From contig NZ_KB908109.1 of NCBI RefSeq assembly GCF_000382345.1, forward strand, positions 1-64,000: a DNA stretch of 64,000 nucleotides, given 5' to 3'. The stretch is from Massilia niastensis DSM 21313. GTDB taxonomy: Bacteria > Pseudomonadota > Gammaproteobacteria > Burkholderiales > Burkholderiaceae_D. Shown here one piece after another: positions 1-10,563 of the stretch; position 1 is the stretch's first letter, and each line of letters starts with the position of its first letter. Both the position numbers and the translations under genes were made by a program. The notes beneath the pieces were generated by a model. It worked only from the letters and a program-made list of their open reading frames with translations. It made no database searches and was not told the origin of the DNA.

Positions 1-257
1 AGTGGGAGTCCGGTTCCTCGGTACGTGGGCGTCCTCGCATGTCCAAGGCGGGCCCGGCGCATCTGCGCAAGCTTCTGTACATGCCTGCTGTTGTGGCCAG
101 GCGCTGCAACCCACACATCAAAGCCCTGAACGACCGGCTGCTTGCCAAAGGCAAGTCCAAGATGGCGGCGATCGGTGCAGCAATGCGCAAACTGGCGCAC
201 CTGTGCTTCGGCGTTGTCCACTCCGGCAAGCCCTACGACCCAGAATTTGCGATGTAG
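1..257 (+). CDS. IS110-family transposase, C-terminal fragment (cut by window edge)
   Basis: The open frame enters from the left edge and ends in TAG. The residues RGRPRMSKAGPAHLRKLLYM, then a VARRCNP-type stretch and a short basic tail, are typical of the C-terminal transposase_20 (IS116/IS110/IS902) region of IS110 transposases, which catalyse cut-and-circle movement with a DEDD/serine active site. The catalytic N-terminal half would lie outside the window, so it is not known whether the gene is intact. IS110 elements usually lack long terminal inverted repeats and none is visible here; the right end of the element probably lies within about 50 bp of the stop. The family call is fairly secure, completeness is not. 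Confidence 0.8.
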   Translation, partial: WESGSSVRGRPRMSKAGPAHLRKLLYMPAVVARRCNPHIKALNDRLLAKGKSKMAAIGAAMRKLAHLCFGVVHSGKPYDPEFAM

Positions 258-308
258 GGCTTGACGGTGAAGACGGTATCTACCGGTAACTCGTCGTAGG
301 ATGGGCAT

Positions 309-335
309 GGGAATCAGTCCAGTGGACTGATTCCC
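309..335. repeat. REP-like perfect palindrome, ATCAGTCCA core
   Basis: Perfect inverted repeat with 13-nt arms around one central base, core ATCAGTCCA-G-TGGACTGAT. The same 19-bp core with central C recurs at 28860-28882. It lies just after the 3' end of the secreted-protein gene at 354, which is transcribed toward it, so it may act as a terminator, although there is no U-tract. Confidence 0.6.
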
Positions 336-353
336 GCCCACGCGTTCATGCGA

Positions 354-1001
354 TTAACGCGGCGCCGTCTTGATCGAGATGTTATCGACCGCGACGTCGT
401 AGGTGGTCCAACCATAGAACATGCCTGGCACGAAGGTCGTAAACGCGATCTCGTCGACACCGGCGAGGACGTCGGCAAAGGTGCGTCCCGGCGGCAGCGC
501 GACCCCGCCGGATCCGGTGCCGCCCCAACCCGCAGGCAGGCTGGCGGCCTTGGTATCGGCGATCGTCACCGACATGCTCTTCCAGTTGCCTTTCTTGACA
601 GGACCGAGGTTGTACCACACCGAGGTATAAGGCATGCCGTTGTAGGGATTGTCGTAGTCGCGCAGTTCGACCACCAGGTGACGCTCCACTTCGCGCCCCT
701 GGTAGGTAATGGAATTGGCCTTCACGTCAATACCGATCGTGACCGAGCGGACCGTGCTGTAATCGCCGATCCAGGCCGTGTCCCTGTTGACCCAGTTCAG
801 GCCGAAGGTGTCGGGGATATAGCTGTAATAAGCTGCGCCGTGCTTGCCAGGCGTACCACTGATCCACGACCCGCCTATCCCCTCGCCGACGCCGGCCCAG
901 CCTTGCGTCCCATTCGAAAACGTCACCGTCGTACTGGCCGGTGCCGCCGAGGCTACCGCGGACACGATCGACAGCAGCAGCATCGCAAGCTTTTTCTTCA
1001 T
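354..1001 (-). CDS. secreted protein with laminin-B-like (jelly-roll) domain
   Basis: Predicted 215-aa exported protein. The chosen ATG at 1001 follows an AAGGAG site with 5-7 nt spacing and begins a signal peptide (MKKKLAMLLLSIVSAVASAA, residues 1-20); a longer in-frame reading up to 1199 has no such site. The mature part is one beta-rich domain: an FSNGTQGW start, a WIGDYS segment, a VWYNLGP strand, then FADVLAGVDEI and a closing DVAVDNISI strand. This order resembles bacterial laminin-B-type modules found in exported and PEP-CTERM proteins, but there is no C-terminal sorting motif. A binding role outside the cell is possible; no enzyme residues are evident. A decayed tandem copy lies just upstream at 1420-2056. 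Function unknown; the domain assignment is by pattern only. Confidence 0.65.
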   Translation of the reverse strand: MKKKLAMLLLSIVSAVASAAPASTTVTFSNGTQGWAGVGEGIGGSWISGTPGKHGAAYYSYIPDTFGLNWVNRDTAWIGDYSTVRSVTIGIDVKANSITYQGREVERHLVVELRDYDNPYNGMPYTSVWYNLGPVKKGNWKSMSVTIADTKAASLPAGWGGTGSGGVALPPGRTFADVLAGVDEIAFTTFVPGMFYGWTTYDVAVDNISIKTAPR

Positions 1002-1419
1002 GGTATCTCCTTGTTTATTTGAGCACATTGGTTGTATGTACATGCCTGGAAGGCAAGTCATACTGCAAGCCGCTGGAAATAGTGTCAAATGTGCGAGAGT
1101 GAAATTTTGTAATGATATGTATTTCACAACATTACAAATTTTTAAAAGAATCTTTGCCTGGATTGCGCTAGCAGGAAACACAATAACTCGGCTTTTCACT
1201 CTTGTGGAAAGCCGGACAGAAGCGATCGGGACCGGTGGACCAGCCCGGTGCTCCCCCCGGTTGGCAGCACTTCAGGCCTTGCCACAGATCAGCACGAGTG
1301 CGCCACTTCCGCGTGTTTTCATAGTCGATAGTGGAGGACAGTGCTGCCGCTGCGGATGGGCCAAGCGCGACAATCCGCTTGCGCCATCGCGGCACCCAGC
1401 TCGATCAGTGCTTCCCTGC
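1002..1419. other. intergenic region between the two tandem laminin-B-like copies
   Basis: No credible gene. The part next to 1001 holds the ribosome site and a TGTACAT-containing leader that has a recognisable counterpart upstream of the second copy (about 2080-2170), so the duplication included upstream sequence. Positions about 1080-1160 are much more AT-rich than the surroundings and probably hold the promoter of the 354-1001 gene. Confidence 0.5.
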
Positions 1420-2056
1420 ACCTTGACCGAAATGTTATCCACGGCCACGTCGTAGGTGGTCCAACCCTAGCCGGAGCCCGGCACGAAGGTCGTGAACACC
1501 ACCTCGTCGACACCGGCGAGAACATCGGCGAACGTGCGTCCGGCTGGCAGCGCCGGATAGCCGCCACCGGTGCCGCCCCAGACTGCGGGCAGGCTTTTAG
1601 CCCTGGTATCGGCGATCGTTACCGACATGCTCTTCCAGCCGCCCTTCTTGATCGGGCCGAGGTCGTACCACACCGAGGTGTAATCGCTGCCTGGCTGCGG
1701 ATTGTCGTTAGCGCGCAGTTCGACCACCATGTGGCGCCCCACTTCATGACCCTCGTAGACGATGGAGTTCGCCTTCACGTCGATGCCGATGGTGGCCGAG
1801 CGTACCTTGCTGTAATCGCCCACGAAGGCCATGTTGGTCCGGTTCACCCAGTTGAGGCCGAAGCTCAAGGGAATGTAGCGGTAGTAGGCCGCCCCGTGCT
1901 TTCCGGGTGTACCGCTGATCACGATCCGCCTACGCCATCGCCGATGCCTGCCCAGCCTTGCGTCCCATTCGAACACGTCACCGTCGCGTCGGCCGGCGCG
2001 GCCGAGGCCACGGCGGATGCGAGCGAGAGCAGTACCATTGCAAGTTCTTTCTTCAT
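1420..2056 (-). pseudogene. decayed tandem copy of the laminin-B-like secreted protein
   Basis: Aligns along its length with the intact copy at 354-1001. It starts at an ATG at 2056 (MKKELAMVLLSLASAVASAA signal peptide) with a GGAGG-type site. Two lesions are visible. One base is missing next to 1920/1921 relative to the intact copy (GATCACGA versus GATCCACGA), which brings a TGA into frame after about 47 codons. A TAG at 1467-1469 replaces the codons for MFY of the intact copy. Between them the frame still reads a recognisable domain (SGTPGKHGAAYY, DYSKVRSATIGIDVKANS, FADVLAGVDEVVF). The conserved phenylalanine near the mature N-terminus is Cys here. Unless sequencing errors explain both lesions, the copy is non-functional. 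Confidence 0.8.
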
Positions 2057-2501
2057 GAAATCTCCTCCTTGGTCATGTCGTTAGCCGCATGTACATACGA
2101 CTGCCTCAAGGGCAGGTAATACTGCGAGTCGACGACAAGATATGTCAAACCAGGCCGGAATGAATTTTCCAATGACACTCATTCCTCATCATGAAAGAAA
2201 TTCAGAAGAGTTAATAGAAAATTTTCGCTATATGAGAACGCAACATCCATCCTTTCCGAAATTTTAGAAAGACCTCGACATGAACGAGAAGGAGGGATCT
2301 GGGTGCTTCAGGTCTGCGCTGGCCTGAAGCACCGCATCGCCCGGACGCGGCGCTGCGGGCGCAGTGGGCCATGTGCGGCATGGCGTGATGGAAAGGAACA
2401 GACTGGGGGCGGCGCGGCTGGACCATGCACGGTGGATCGACTTGCGCCATGTGATGCGGGTGCGTCCCGGGCAGCAGCCGAGCCGCATTGCACGGCCGGG
2501 T
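2057..2501. other. intergenic region upstream of the decayed copy
   Basis: About 445 bp with no supported gene. The part from 2057 to about 2170 resembles the leader of the intact copy. An AT-rich block lies at 2160-2280. The remainder up to the 3' end of rmuC is GC-rich and carries no clear hairpin with a U-tract. Confidence 0.4.
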
Positions 2502-3815
2502 TCAGTCGTCCTGCTCGGCCGTTTCGGTTCCCAGCAGCAGTTGCGCCGCCTCGTTCGGCAGCGCCTCGACCGACTTGAGCTTGCGCGCCATCTGGCGGCT
2601 GCGCACCTCGGCGCTCTCGATGTTGCGGGCGGCCTTTTCCAGGGTGGCCCTGGTGGTGGCGAGCACGTCGCCGAACTTGGTGAACTCGGTCTTCACCGCG
2701 CCCAGCACCTGCCACACTTCGGACGAGCGCTTCTCCAGCGCCAGGGTGCGGAAGCCCATCTGCAGGCTGTTGAGCAGGGCCGCCAGGGTGGAGGGGCCGG
2801 CGATCGTCACCCGCAGGCTGCGCTGCAGGTCGTCCGCCAGGCCCGGGCGCCGCATCACTTCCGCGTACAGGCCCTCGGTCGGCAGGAACAGGATCGCGAA
2901 GTCGGTGGTCTGCGGCGGCGACACGTACTTGTCGCAGATCGTGCGCGCCTCGCCGCGCACCGCGCGTTCGAGTTCGCCGCCGGCGCGCGCCACGCCCTCG
3001 GCGTCCGCGCAATCGGCCGCTTCCAGCAGGCGCTCGTACTGCTCCTTCGGGAACTTGGCGTCGATCGGCAGCCACAGAGGCGGACCGCCATCGACCACGC
3101 CCGGCAGCTTGATCGCGAACTCGACCCGCGCGTTGGAGCCGGCCACCGTCTCCACGTTCTTCGCATACTGGTCGACAGTGAGCACCTGCTCCAGCAGCAT
3201 CTCGAGCTGCACTTCGCCCCAGGTGCCGCGGGTCTTGACGTTGGTGAGCACTCGCTTGAGGTCGCCGACCCCGATCGCCAGCTGCTGCATCTCGCCCAGG
3301 CCCTGGTGCACCTTCTCGAGCCGCTCCGACACCTGGCGGAAGGATTCGGTCAGGCGCGTCTCGAGGGTCGCATGGAGCTTTTCGTCGACCGTCTGGCGCA
3401 TCTCCTCCAGGCGCTTGCCGTTGTCGCTCTGCAGGTCGCGGATCTTGGTCTCGAGCGTGCCGCGCACTTCCAGCATGCGCTGGGCGTTCGATTCGGTGAG
3501 GTTGGCCAGGGTCTGCTGGAGGGTGTCGGCGAAGCGCTTGAGCGCGCGCGCCTGCTCTTCGCGGCCGCTGGCCGAGTGCAGCTGCATCTGCTGGCGCATG
3601 CTGTCGAGCTGCTGGACGGTGGCGCCGTGGTATTGCGCCAGGTGCCCGGCCAGTTCCTGGCGCGTGGCCTGGGCGCTCGACTGCATTTCCAGGCGCAGCT
3701 CGCGCTCGACCCGTTCGAAATGGCGGCTGTCGTCGCCGCCGCGGGCGCGCAGCAGCACCGCCACTTGCAGGCCGGCGACCAGGACCAGGCCGGCGAGGAG
3801 CAGGATATCGATCAT
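2502..3815 (-). CDS. rmuC: RmuC family DNA recombination protein
   Basis: 437 aa. RmuC proteins limit recombination between short or inverted repeats; the conserved domain has a restriction-endonuclease-like fold. Visible features: an N-terminal membrane anchor (MIDILLLAGLVLVAGLQ, residues 1-20), a long Glu/Arg/Gln-rich coiled coil (about 30-190), then the RmuC core with TRGTWGEVQLEMLLEQ, LPIDAKFP and FLPTEGLYAEV. The ATG at 3815 is chosen because it follows the globin stop by 5 bp and begins the membrane anchor; an in-frame extension to 3938 would overlap the globin gene. It is probably the last gene of the minus-strand run that begins with the deaminase at 7831. Confidence 0.93.
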   Translation of the reverse strand: MIDILLLAGLVLVAGLQVAVLLRARGGDDSRHFERVERELRLEMQSSAQATRQELAGHLAQYHGATVQQLDSMRQQMQLHSASGREEQARALKRFADTLQQTLANLTESNAQRMLEVRGTLETKIRDLQSDNGKRLEEMRQTVDEKLHATLETRLTESFRQVSERLEKVHQGLGEMQQLAIGVGDLKRVLTNVKTRGTWGEVQLEMLLEQVLTVDQYAKNVETVAGSNARVEFAIKLPGVVDGGPPLWLPIDAKFPKEQYERLLEAADCADAEGVARAGGELERAVRGEARTICDKYVSPPQTTDFAILFLPTEGLYAEVMRRPGLADDLQRSLRVTIAGPSTLAALLNSLQMGFRTLALEKRSSEVWQVLGAVKTEFTKFGDVLATTRATLEKAARNIESAEVRSRQMARKLKSVEALPNEAAQLLLGTETAEQDD

Positions 3816-3820
3816 CGGGT

Positions 3821-4216
3821 TCAGTCGGCCTTGTTCCGCATCCAGTCGGCGGTGTGGTAGAACGACTGCATCAGCCGCAGGCGCAGCTCGTCGTCCCAGC
3901 CCAGGTCTTCCATCGCCCACGCCATCGCGCGCAGCCACTGGTCGCGCTCCTTGGTGCCGATCGCGAACGGCAGGTGGCGCGCGCGCAGGCGCGGATGGCC
4001 GTAGCGCTCGACGAACAGGTCGGGCCCGCCCATCCAGCCGGACAGGAACATGAACAGCTTGTCGCGCGAGCTGTCGTTGGGGATGGGGTGCATCGCGTGG
4101 ATGCCGGCGAATTCCGGCTCCAGTTGCATCAGGTCGTAGAAGCGGTCGACCAGTTCGCGCAGCGGCTCGGCGCCGCCGATGACTTCGTAGAGGGTGCGGG
4201 TTTCGGATTCAGACAT
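3821..4216 (-). CDS. group II truncated haemoglobin
   Basis: 131 aa, the normal size for a 2-on-2 globin of the GlbO/YjbI type. Expected residues are visible: Tyr27 (B10) in RFYDLM, the proximal His81 in RARHLPF, and Trp94 (G8) in ERDQWLRAM, which is characteristic of group II. The start ATG carries the usual MSES-type N-terminus. Such proteins bind O2, NO or peroxide and are linked to oxidative or nitrosative stress. It lies between the FtsX-type permease (66 bp upstream) and rmuC (5 bp downstream), so co-transcription is likely, but no functional link is evident. Confidence 0.93.
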   Translation of the reverse strand: MSESETRTLYEVIGGAEPLRELVDRFYDLMQLEPEFAGIHAMHPIPNDSSRDKLFMFLSGWMGGPDLFVERYGHPRLRARHLPFAIGTKERDQWLRAMAWAMEDLGWDDELRLRLMQSFYHTADWMRNKAD

Positions 4217-4282
4217 CCCGCCATGATAGCGCAGCCGCCGCGAGCCGTGGCCGCGGCGGCTGAAACTGTTGCGCTCCTGCCG

Positions 4283-6814
4283 TCAGGCTTCGCGCAGGGT
4301 CTGCAGCGGCGGCTGGCGCAGCACGCCGCGCAGCCCGAGCCAGCCGCCCGCGATCGCGCACAGCGCGCCCACCAGCAGCCCGGCCAGCCACACGCCGGGC
4401 TCGAACACCCATGGGAACTTGAACTGGTAAGTCGCCAGCCCCCAGCCCAGCGCCGCCGCGCCGCTGGCCGCCAGCAGGCCGGCCAGGCCGCCCACCAGCA
4501 GGAACTCGATGCGCTGCGCCTGCGCCAGCTGCTGCCTGGTCGCGCCCAGCGCCCGCAGCAGGCCGGCCTCGCGGGTGCGCTCCGACTGCGATCCCATCAG
4601 CGCCGCGTACAGCACCAGCACGCCCGAGGCCAGGGTGAACACGAACAGGAATTCGACCGCCGTCACCACCTGGTCCAGCACTTCCTGCAGCTGGCGGATG
4701 ATGCCGGAGACGTCGATCACGGTCAGGTTCGGATAGGCGCGCGTCAGGCTGTTGGCCAGCTTCGCGCCCTCGGCCGGCAGGTGGAAGGCGGTCATGTAGG
4801 TGGTCGGCGCATCCTTCATCGCGCCCGGATTGATGATGACGAAGAAGTTGGCGCGCATCGAGCCCCATTCGAGCTTGCGCAGGCTGGTGATCTTCGCCTC
4901 CACCAGCAGGCCGGCCATGTCGAAGCGCATCGTGTCGCCCAGCTTCAGTCCCAGCGTGTCGGCGATGCCCTTCTCCACCGAGGCCTCGGCCACGCCGGGG
5001 GCGTCGCGGTACCAGCTGCCGGCCACGATCTCGTTCGCCTGCGGCAGGCTGGCGGTGGTGGACAGGTTGAATTCGCGGTTCGCGAGGCGGCGCGCCTGGT
5101 CGCTCTGGTAGGTGTCGCGCGTGAGCTCCTTGCCGTTGACGGCGGTGAGGCGCCCGCGGATCATCGGGTACAGCACCGGCGCCTTGACGCCGCCGCCCAG
5201 GAGCTGGCTTTCCACGCCTGCTTTTTGCTCGGGCAGGATGTTGATGATGAAGCGGTTCGGCGCGTCGGCCGGCGTGGCCAGGCGCCAGGCGGCCATCAGG
5301 TCGCCGCGCACCACCGTCAGCAGCAGCAGCGCCATCAGGCCCAGCGCCAGCGACACCACCTGCACCACGGTCGCGCCCGGGCGGCGCTGCAGCGAGGTGA
5401 CGGCGAAGCGCCAGGACTGGTGCCTGAATGCCCCGCGCAGGCGGCGCAGCAGCAGCAGGCCGAGCCAGGCCACCAGCGCGAACACGCCGAAGCCGCCCAG
5501 GAAGCCGCCAGCAGTGATCAAGGCCAGTGTCGGGTCGCCCGCCTGCCACAGCAGCAGCGCGAGGAACACGCCGACGCCCAGGCCGTAGGTCGCCAGCGCG
5601 GCCGGCTGCGGCGCGGTCTGCTCGCGCCGGATCACGCGGTTGTGCGGGACGTTGCGCAGCTGGAGCACGGGCGGCAGCGCGAAGCCGACCAGCAGCAGCA
5701 TGCCGGTGACGACGCCGTGCACGGCGGGCAGCATGGAGACCGGCGGCAGCTCGGTGCGGATCAGGGAGGCGATCATCTCGACCAGCACGAAGTGGGCGCC
5801 GAAGCCGACCAGCACGCCCAGCACGCTGCCGGCCAGGCCGACCAGCGCGAATTCGGTCAGGTACAGCGCGCCGACCTGGTTCTGGGTCAGGCCCAGGCAG
5901 CGCAGCATGGCGCAGGCGTCCAGGTGGCGCTGCATGAAGCGGCGCGCCGCCATCGCCACCGCGACCGCCGCCAGCATCGCCGACAGCAGGCCGACCAGCG
6001 ACAGGAAGCGGTCGGCGCGGTCGAGCGTGGCCTGCATCTCGGGACGGCCGTTTTCCAGCGTCTCGATGCGCACGCCCTTGACGTTGCCGTCGCGGATCTG
6101 GGCGCGCAGCCATTTTTCATAGTCGCGTACCGGCGCCATGTCGTTGCGCGAAGGCGAAGCGACCTGCATGCGGAAGGTCACGCGCGCGAAATCGTCGACC
6201 AGGCCGGTGGCCTTCAGGTCGTCCAGCGCCAGCATCACGCGCGGCGCGAAGTTGGCGAACGAGGCGCCCTTGTCCGGTTCGGTGGCGATCAGCTGGGCGA
6301 TGCGGAAGCGGCTGTTCCCCAGCTGGATCGTGCCGCCGACTGTCGTCTGCAGCGCCGGCAGCAGGTTGGCGTCGACCCAGACCGTGCCGGGTTCCGGCGT
6401 GGCCGTGGTCTTTTGTCCGATCGCGCCGCTCGCCTGGTCGGGATCCTGGGTGATGCTGAGCTGGCCGCGCAGCGGATAGCCCGGCGTCACCGCCTTGATC
6501 GAGGACAGCTGGGCCAGCGAGTCGTCGCCCTCGCCCGCCTGCGCCATGCTGGGGAAAGAAACGGTGTCGGCGATCAAGAGGCCGCGCCGCTGCGCTTCGA
6601 GGCGCCAGTCGGCGCGCACCGGGTCGTCGGCGTTGACCAGCAGGTCGGCGCCGAGCAGCTGGTGCGCGTCGCGGTTCAGGCCCGCGCGCATGCGGTCGAT
6701 GAAGAAGCCGACCGAGGACAGCGCCGACACCGCCACGATCAGCGCCACCAGCAGGAAGCGCAGCTCGCCGGCGCGCCAGTCGCGCGCCGTCATGCGTAGA
6801 GCCTGGACGAACAT
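4283..6814 (-). CDS. FtsX/MacB-type ABC transporter permease (YbbP-like)
   Basis: 843 aa inner-membrane protein of the YbbP layout: an N-terminal membrane helix (about 19-39, LLVALIVAVSALSSVGFFID), a large periplasmic domain, an FtsX core of several helices from about 265 to 500, a second periplasmic domain, and a C-terminal FtsX core (about 715-835, LFVFTLASGVLVLYAALMGS). In other bacteria the partner ATPase YbbA is encoded next to it, together with the TesA esterase, and the complex is thought to move or extract lipids or lipoproteins. No ATPase gene adjoins this one. It starts 9 bp after the deaminase stop, so the two are probably co-transcribed. Family assignment is firm; substrate unknown. 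Confidence 0.9.
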   Translation of the reverse strand: MFVQALRMTARDWRAGELRFLLVALIVAVSALSSVGFFIDRMRAGLNRDAHQLLGADLLVNADDPVRADWRLEAQRRGLLIADTVSFPSMAQAGEGDDSLAQLSSIKAVTPGYPLRGQLSITQDPDQASGAIGQKTTATPEPGTVWVDANLLPALQTTVGGTIQLGNSRFRIAQLIATEPDKGASFANFAPRVMLALDDLKATGLVDDFARVTFRMQVASPSRNDMAPVRDYEKWLRAQIRDGNVKGVRIETLENGRPEMQATLDRADRFLSLVGLLSAMLAAVAVAMAARRFMQRHLDACAMLRCLGLTQNQVGALYLTEFALVGLAGSVLGVLVGFGAHFVLVEMIASLIRTELPPVSMLPAVHGVVTGMLLLVGFALPPVLQLRNVPHNRVIRREQTAPQPAALATYGLGVGVFLALLLWQAGDPTLALITAGGFLGGFGVFALVAWLGLLLLRRLRGAFRHQSWRFAVTSLQRRPGATVVQVVSLALGLMALLLLTVVRGDLMAAWRLATPADAPNRFIINILPEQKAGVESQLLGGGVKAPVLYPMIRGRLTAVNGKELTRDTYQSDQARRLANREFNLSTTASLPQANEIVAGSWYRDAPGVAEASVEKGIADTLGLKLGDTMRFDMAGLLVEAKITSLRKLEWGSMRANFFVIINPGAMKDAPTTYMTAFHLPAEGAKLANSLTRAYPNLTVIDVSGIIRQLQEVLDQVVTAVEFLFVFTLASGVLVLYAALMGSQSERTREAGLLRALGATRQQLAQAQRIEFLLVGGLAGLLAASGAAALGWGLATYQFKFPWVFEPGVWLAGLLVGALCAIAGGWLGLRGVLRQPPLQTLREA

Positions 6815-6823
6815 GGCGGGTCC

Positions 6824-8397
<1,574 letters not shown>

Positions 8398-10320
8398 ATG
8401 AGCATCTTTGAGAACTACGCCGCCCGCTACGAACGCACCCGGGAAGAGGAATACTCCATGTCGGAGTTCCTGCAACTGTGCAAGAAGGATCCGCTCACCT
8501 ACGCCACTGCACCCGAACGCATGCTGGCCGCAATCGGTGAGCCGACCCTGGTCGATACCCGGCTCGACCCGCGCCTGTCGCGCATCTTCGCCAACAAGGT
8601 CATCAAGATCTATCCGGCCTTCCGCGAGTTCTACGGCATGGAGGAAGTGATCGAACAGGTCGTCTCCTACTTCCGCCACGCCGCCCAGGGGCTCGAGGAA
8701 CGCAAGCAGATCCTGTACCTGCTCGGCCCGGTCGGCGGCGGCAAGTCGTCGATCGCCGAGAAGCTCAAGAGCCTGATGGAACACGTGCCCTTCTATGCGA
8801 TCAAGGGCTCGCCGGTGAACGAATCGCCGCTCGGCCTGTTCAACGAACTGGAGGACGGCACCATCCTCGAGGAAGACTACGGCATCCCGCGCCGCTACCT
8901 GCGCGCGATCCCGAGTCCGTGGGCGGTCAAGCGCCTGCACGAGTTCGGCGGCGACATCAACAAGTTCCGCGTCGTCAGGCGCTATCCGTCGATCCTGAAG
9001 CAGGTCGCGATCTCCAAGACCGAGCCGGGCGACGAGAACAACCAGGACATCTCCTCGCTGGTCGGCAAGGTCGACATCCGCAAGCTCGAGGACTTCGCCC
9101 AGGACGACCCGGACGCCTACAGCTACTCCGGCGGCCTGTGCCTGGCCAACCAGGGCCTGATGGAATTCGTCGAGATGTTCAAGGCCCCGATCAAGGTCCT
9201 GCACCCGCTGCTCACCGCGACCCAGGAGGGCAACTACAAGGGCACGGAAGGCTTCGGCGCGATTCCTTTCGAGGGCATCGTGCTGGCGCACTCGAACGAG
9301 TCCGAATGGAAGACCTTCCGCAACAACCGCAACAACGAGGCCTTCCTCGACCGGATCTACATCGTCAAGGTGCCGTACTGCCTGCGCGTGACCGACGAGA
9401 TCAAGATCTACGACAAGCTGCTGCGCAATTCGTCGCTGGACAAGGCGCCGTGCGCCCCGGGCACCCTGCGCATGATGGCCCAGTTCGCGATCCTGTCGCG
9501 CCTGAAGGATCCCGAGAACTCCAGCATCTATTCCAAGATGCTGGTGTACGACGGCGAGAACCTCAAGGACACCGACCCGAAAGCCAAGTCGCTGCACGAA
9601 TACGTCGACTACGCCGGCGTGGACGAGGGCATGAACGGCCTGTCGACCCGCTTCGCGTTCAAGATCCTGTCGAAGGTGTTCAACTTCGACACGACCGAGG
9701 TGGCGGCCAACCCGGTGCACCTGCTGTACGTACTCGAACAGCAGATCGAGCGCGAGCAGTTCCCGCCCGAGACCGAACAGCGCTACTTCTCCTATATCAA
9801 GGAGCACCTGGCGCAGCGCTACGTCGACTTCATCGGCAAGGAGATCCAGACCGCCTACCTGGAAAGCTATTCCGAGTATGGCCAGAACATCTTCGACCGC
9901 TACGTTACCTTCGCCGACTTCTGGATCCAGGACCAGGAATTCCGCGATCCGGATACCGGCGAGAGTTTCGACCGCGAGTCGCTGAATTCCGAACTGGAGA
10001 AGATCGAGAAGCCGGCAGGCATCTCGAATCCGAAGGATTTCCGAAACGAAATCGTCAACTTCAGCCTGCGTGCGCGCGCCACCAATGCCGGCAAGAATCC
10101 GGCGTGGACCAGCTACGAGAAATTCCGTAGCGTGATCGAGAAGAAAATGTTCTCGAACACAGAAGAACTGCTGCCTGTGATTTCGTTCAATGCGAAAGCG
10201 AGCGCCGAGGATGCCAACAAGCATGCCGACTTCGTGGCCCGCATGGTCGAGAAAGGCTATACGCCGAAACAGGTGCGGCTCCTGTGCGAATGGTACCTGC
10301 GTGTGAGGAAATCCTCGTAA
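8398..10320 (+). CDS. prkA: PrkA/YeaG family serine protein kinase with AAA domain
   Basis: 640 aa, the usual PrkA length. Seen: Walker A GPVGGGKSS at about 110-118 inside the N-terminal AAA+ PrkA domain, the family stretch YAIKGSPVNESPLGLF, and the C-terminal kinase-like domain with ERYFSYIKEHL-type and RFAFKILSKVFNFD segments. The ATG at 8398 follows AGAGGA by 8 nt, and the MSIFENY start is the family norm; the in-frame extension to 8359 has no ribosome site. PrkA/YeaG is associated with stationary-phase and nitrogen-starvation responses and, in Bacillus, sporulation control. It leads a conserved trio with the YeaH-like and SpoVR-like genes downstream. Confidence 0.96.
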   Translation: MSIFENYAARYERTREEEYSMSEFLQLCKKDPLTYATAPERMLAAIGEPTLVDTRLDPRLSRIFANKVIKIYPAFREFYGMEEVIEQVVSYFRHAAQGLEERKQILYLLGPVGGGKSSIAEKLKSLMEHVPFYAIKGSPVNESPLGLFNELEDGTILEEDYGIPRRYLRAIPSPWAVKRLHEFGGDINKFRVVRRYPSILKQVAISKTEPGDENNQDISSLVGKVDIRKLEDFAQDDPDAYSYSGGLCLANQGLMEFVEMFKAPIKVLHPLLTATQEGNYKGTEGFGAIPFEGIVLAHSNESEWKTFRNNRNNEAFLDRIYIVKVPYCLRVTDEIKIYDKLLRNSSLDKAPCAPGTLRMMAQFAILSRLKDPENSSIYSKMLVYDGENLKDTDPKAKSLHEYVDYAGVDEGMNGLSTRFAFKILSKVFNFDTTEVAANPVHLLYVLEQQIEREQFPPETEQRYFSYIKEHLAQRYVDFIGKEIQTAYLESYSEYGQNIFDRYVTFADFWIQDQEFRDPDTGESFDRESLNSELEKIEKPAGISNPKDFRNEIVNFSLRARATNAGKNPAWTSYEKFRSVIEKKMFSNTEELLPVISFNAKASAEDANKHADFVARMVEKGYTPKQVRLLCEWYLRVRKSS

Positions 10321-10563
10321 AGACACGCGCGGCGCCGGATACGGCGGGCCAGATCCCGTCCGTCCGGCGGCGCCGGCGGTCCCCTGCCCCCGCTCCCTGC
10401 CTGGCGGCCATGCCGCCGTGGTGCCGGCGCCAGGCATGGCCGGCCGCGGCGCGCGTCCCGTGCACGCCCAAATGCATAGCGTATTAAGATAGGGGTGTTA
10501 CCGGCATCCCGGATGCCGGAGCGCCGGAGCGCCCAGCGCGCGATTTTCAGCAGGAGGCCTGTT

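Noticed and set aside
1319-1567. Small minus-strand frame at the 3' side of the decayed copy
   Set aside because: It runs through the pseudogene in another reading frame and has no independent support.
3854-6799. A 981-residue open frame on the plus strand opposite the FtsX permease
   Set aside because: Repetitive His/Gln/Arg composition and full overlap with genes that have clear motifs on the other strand.
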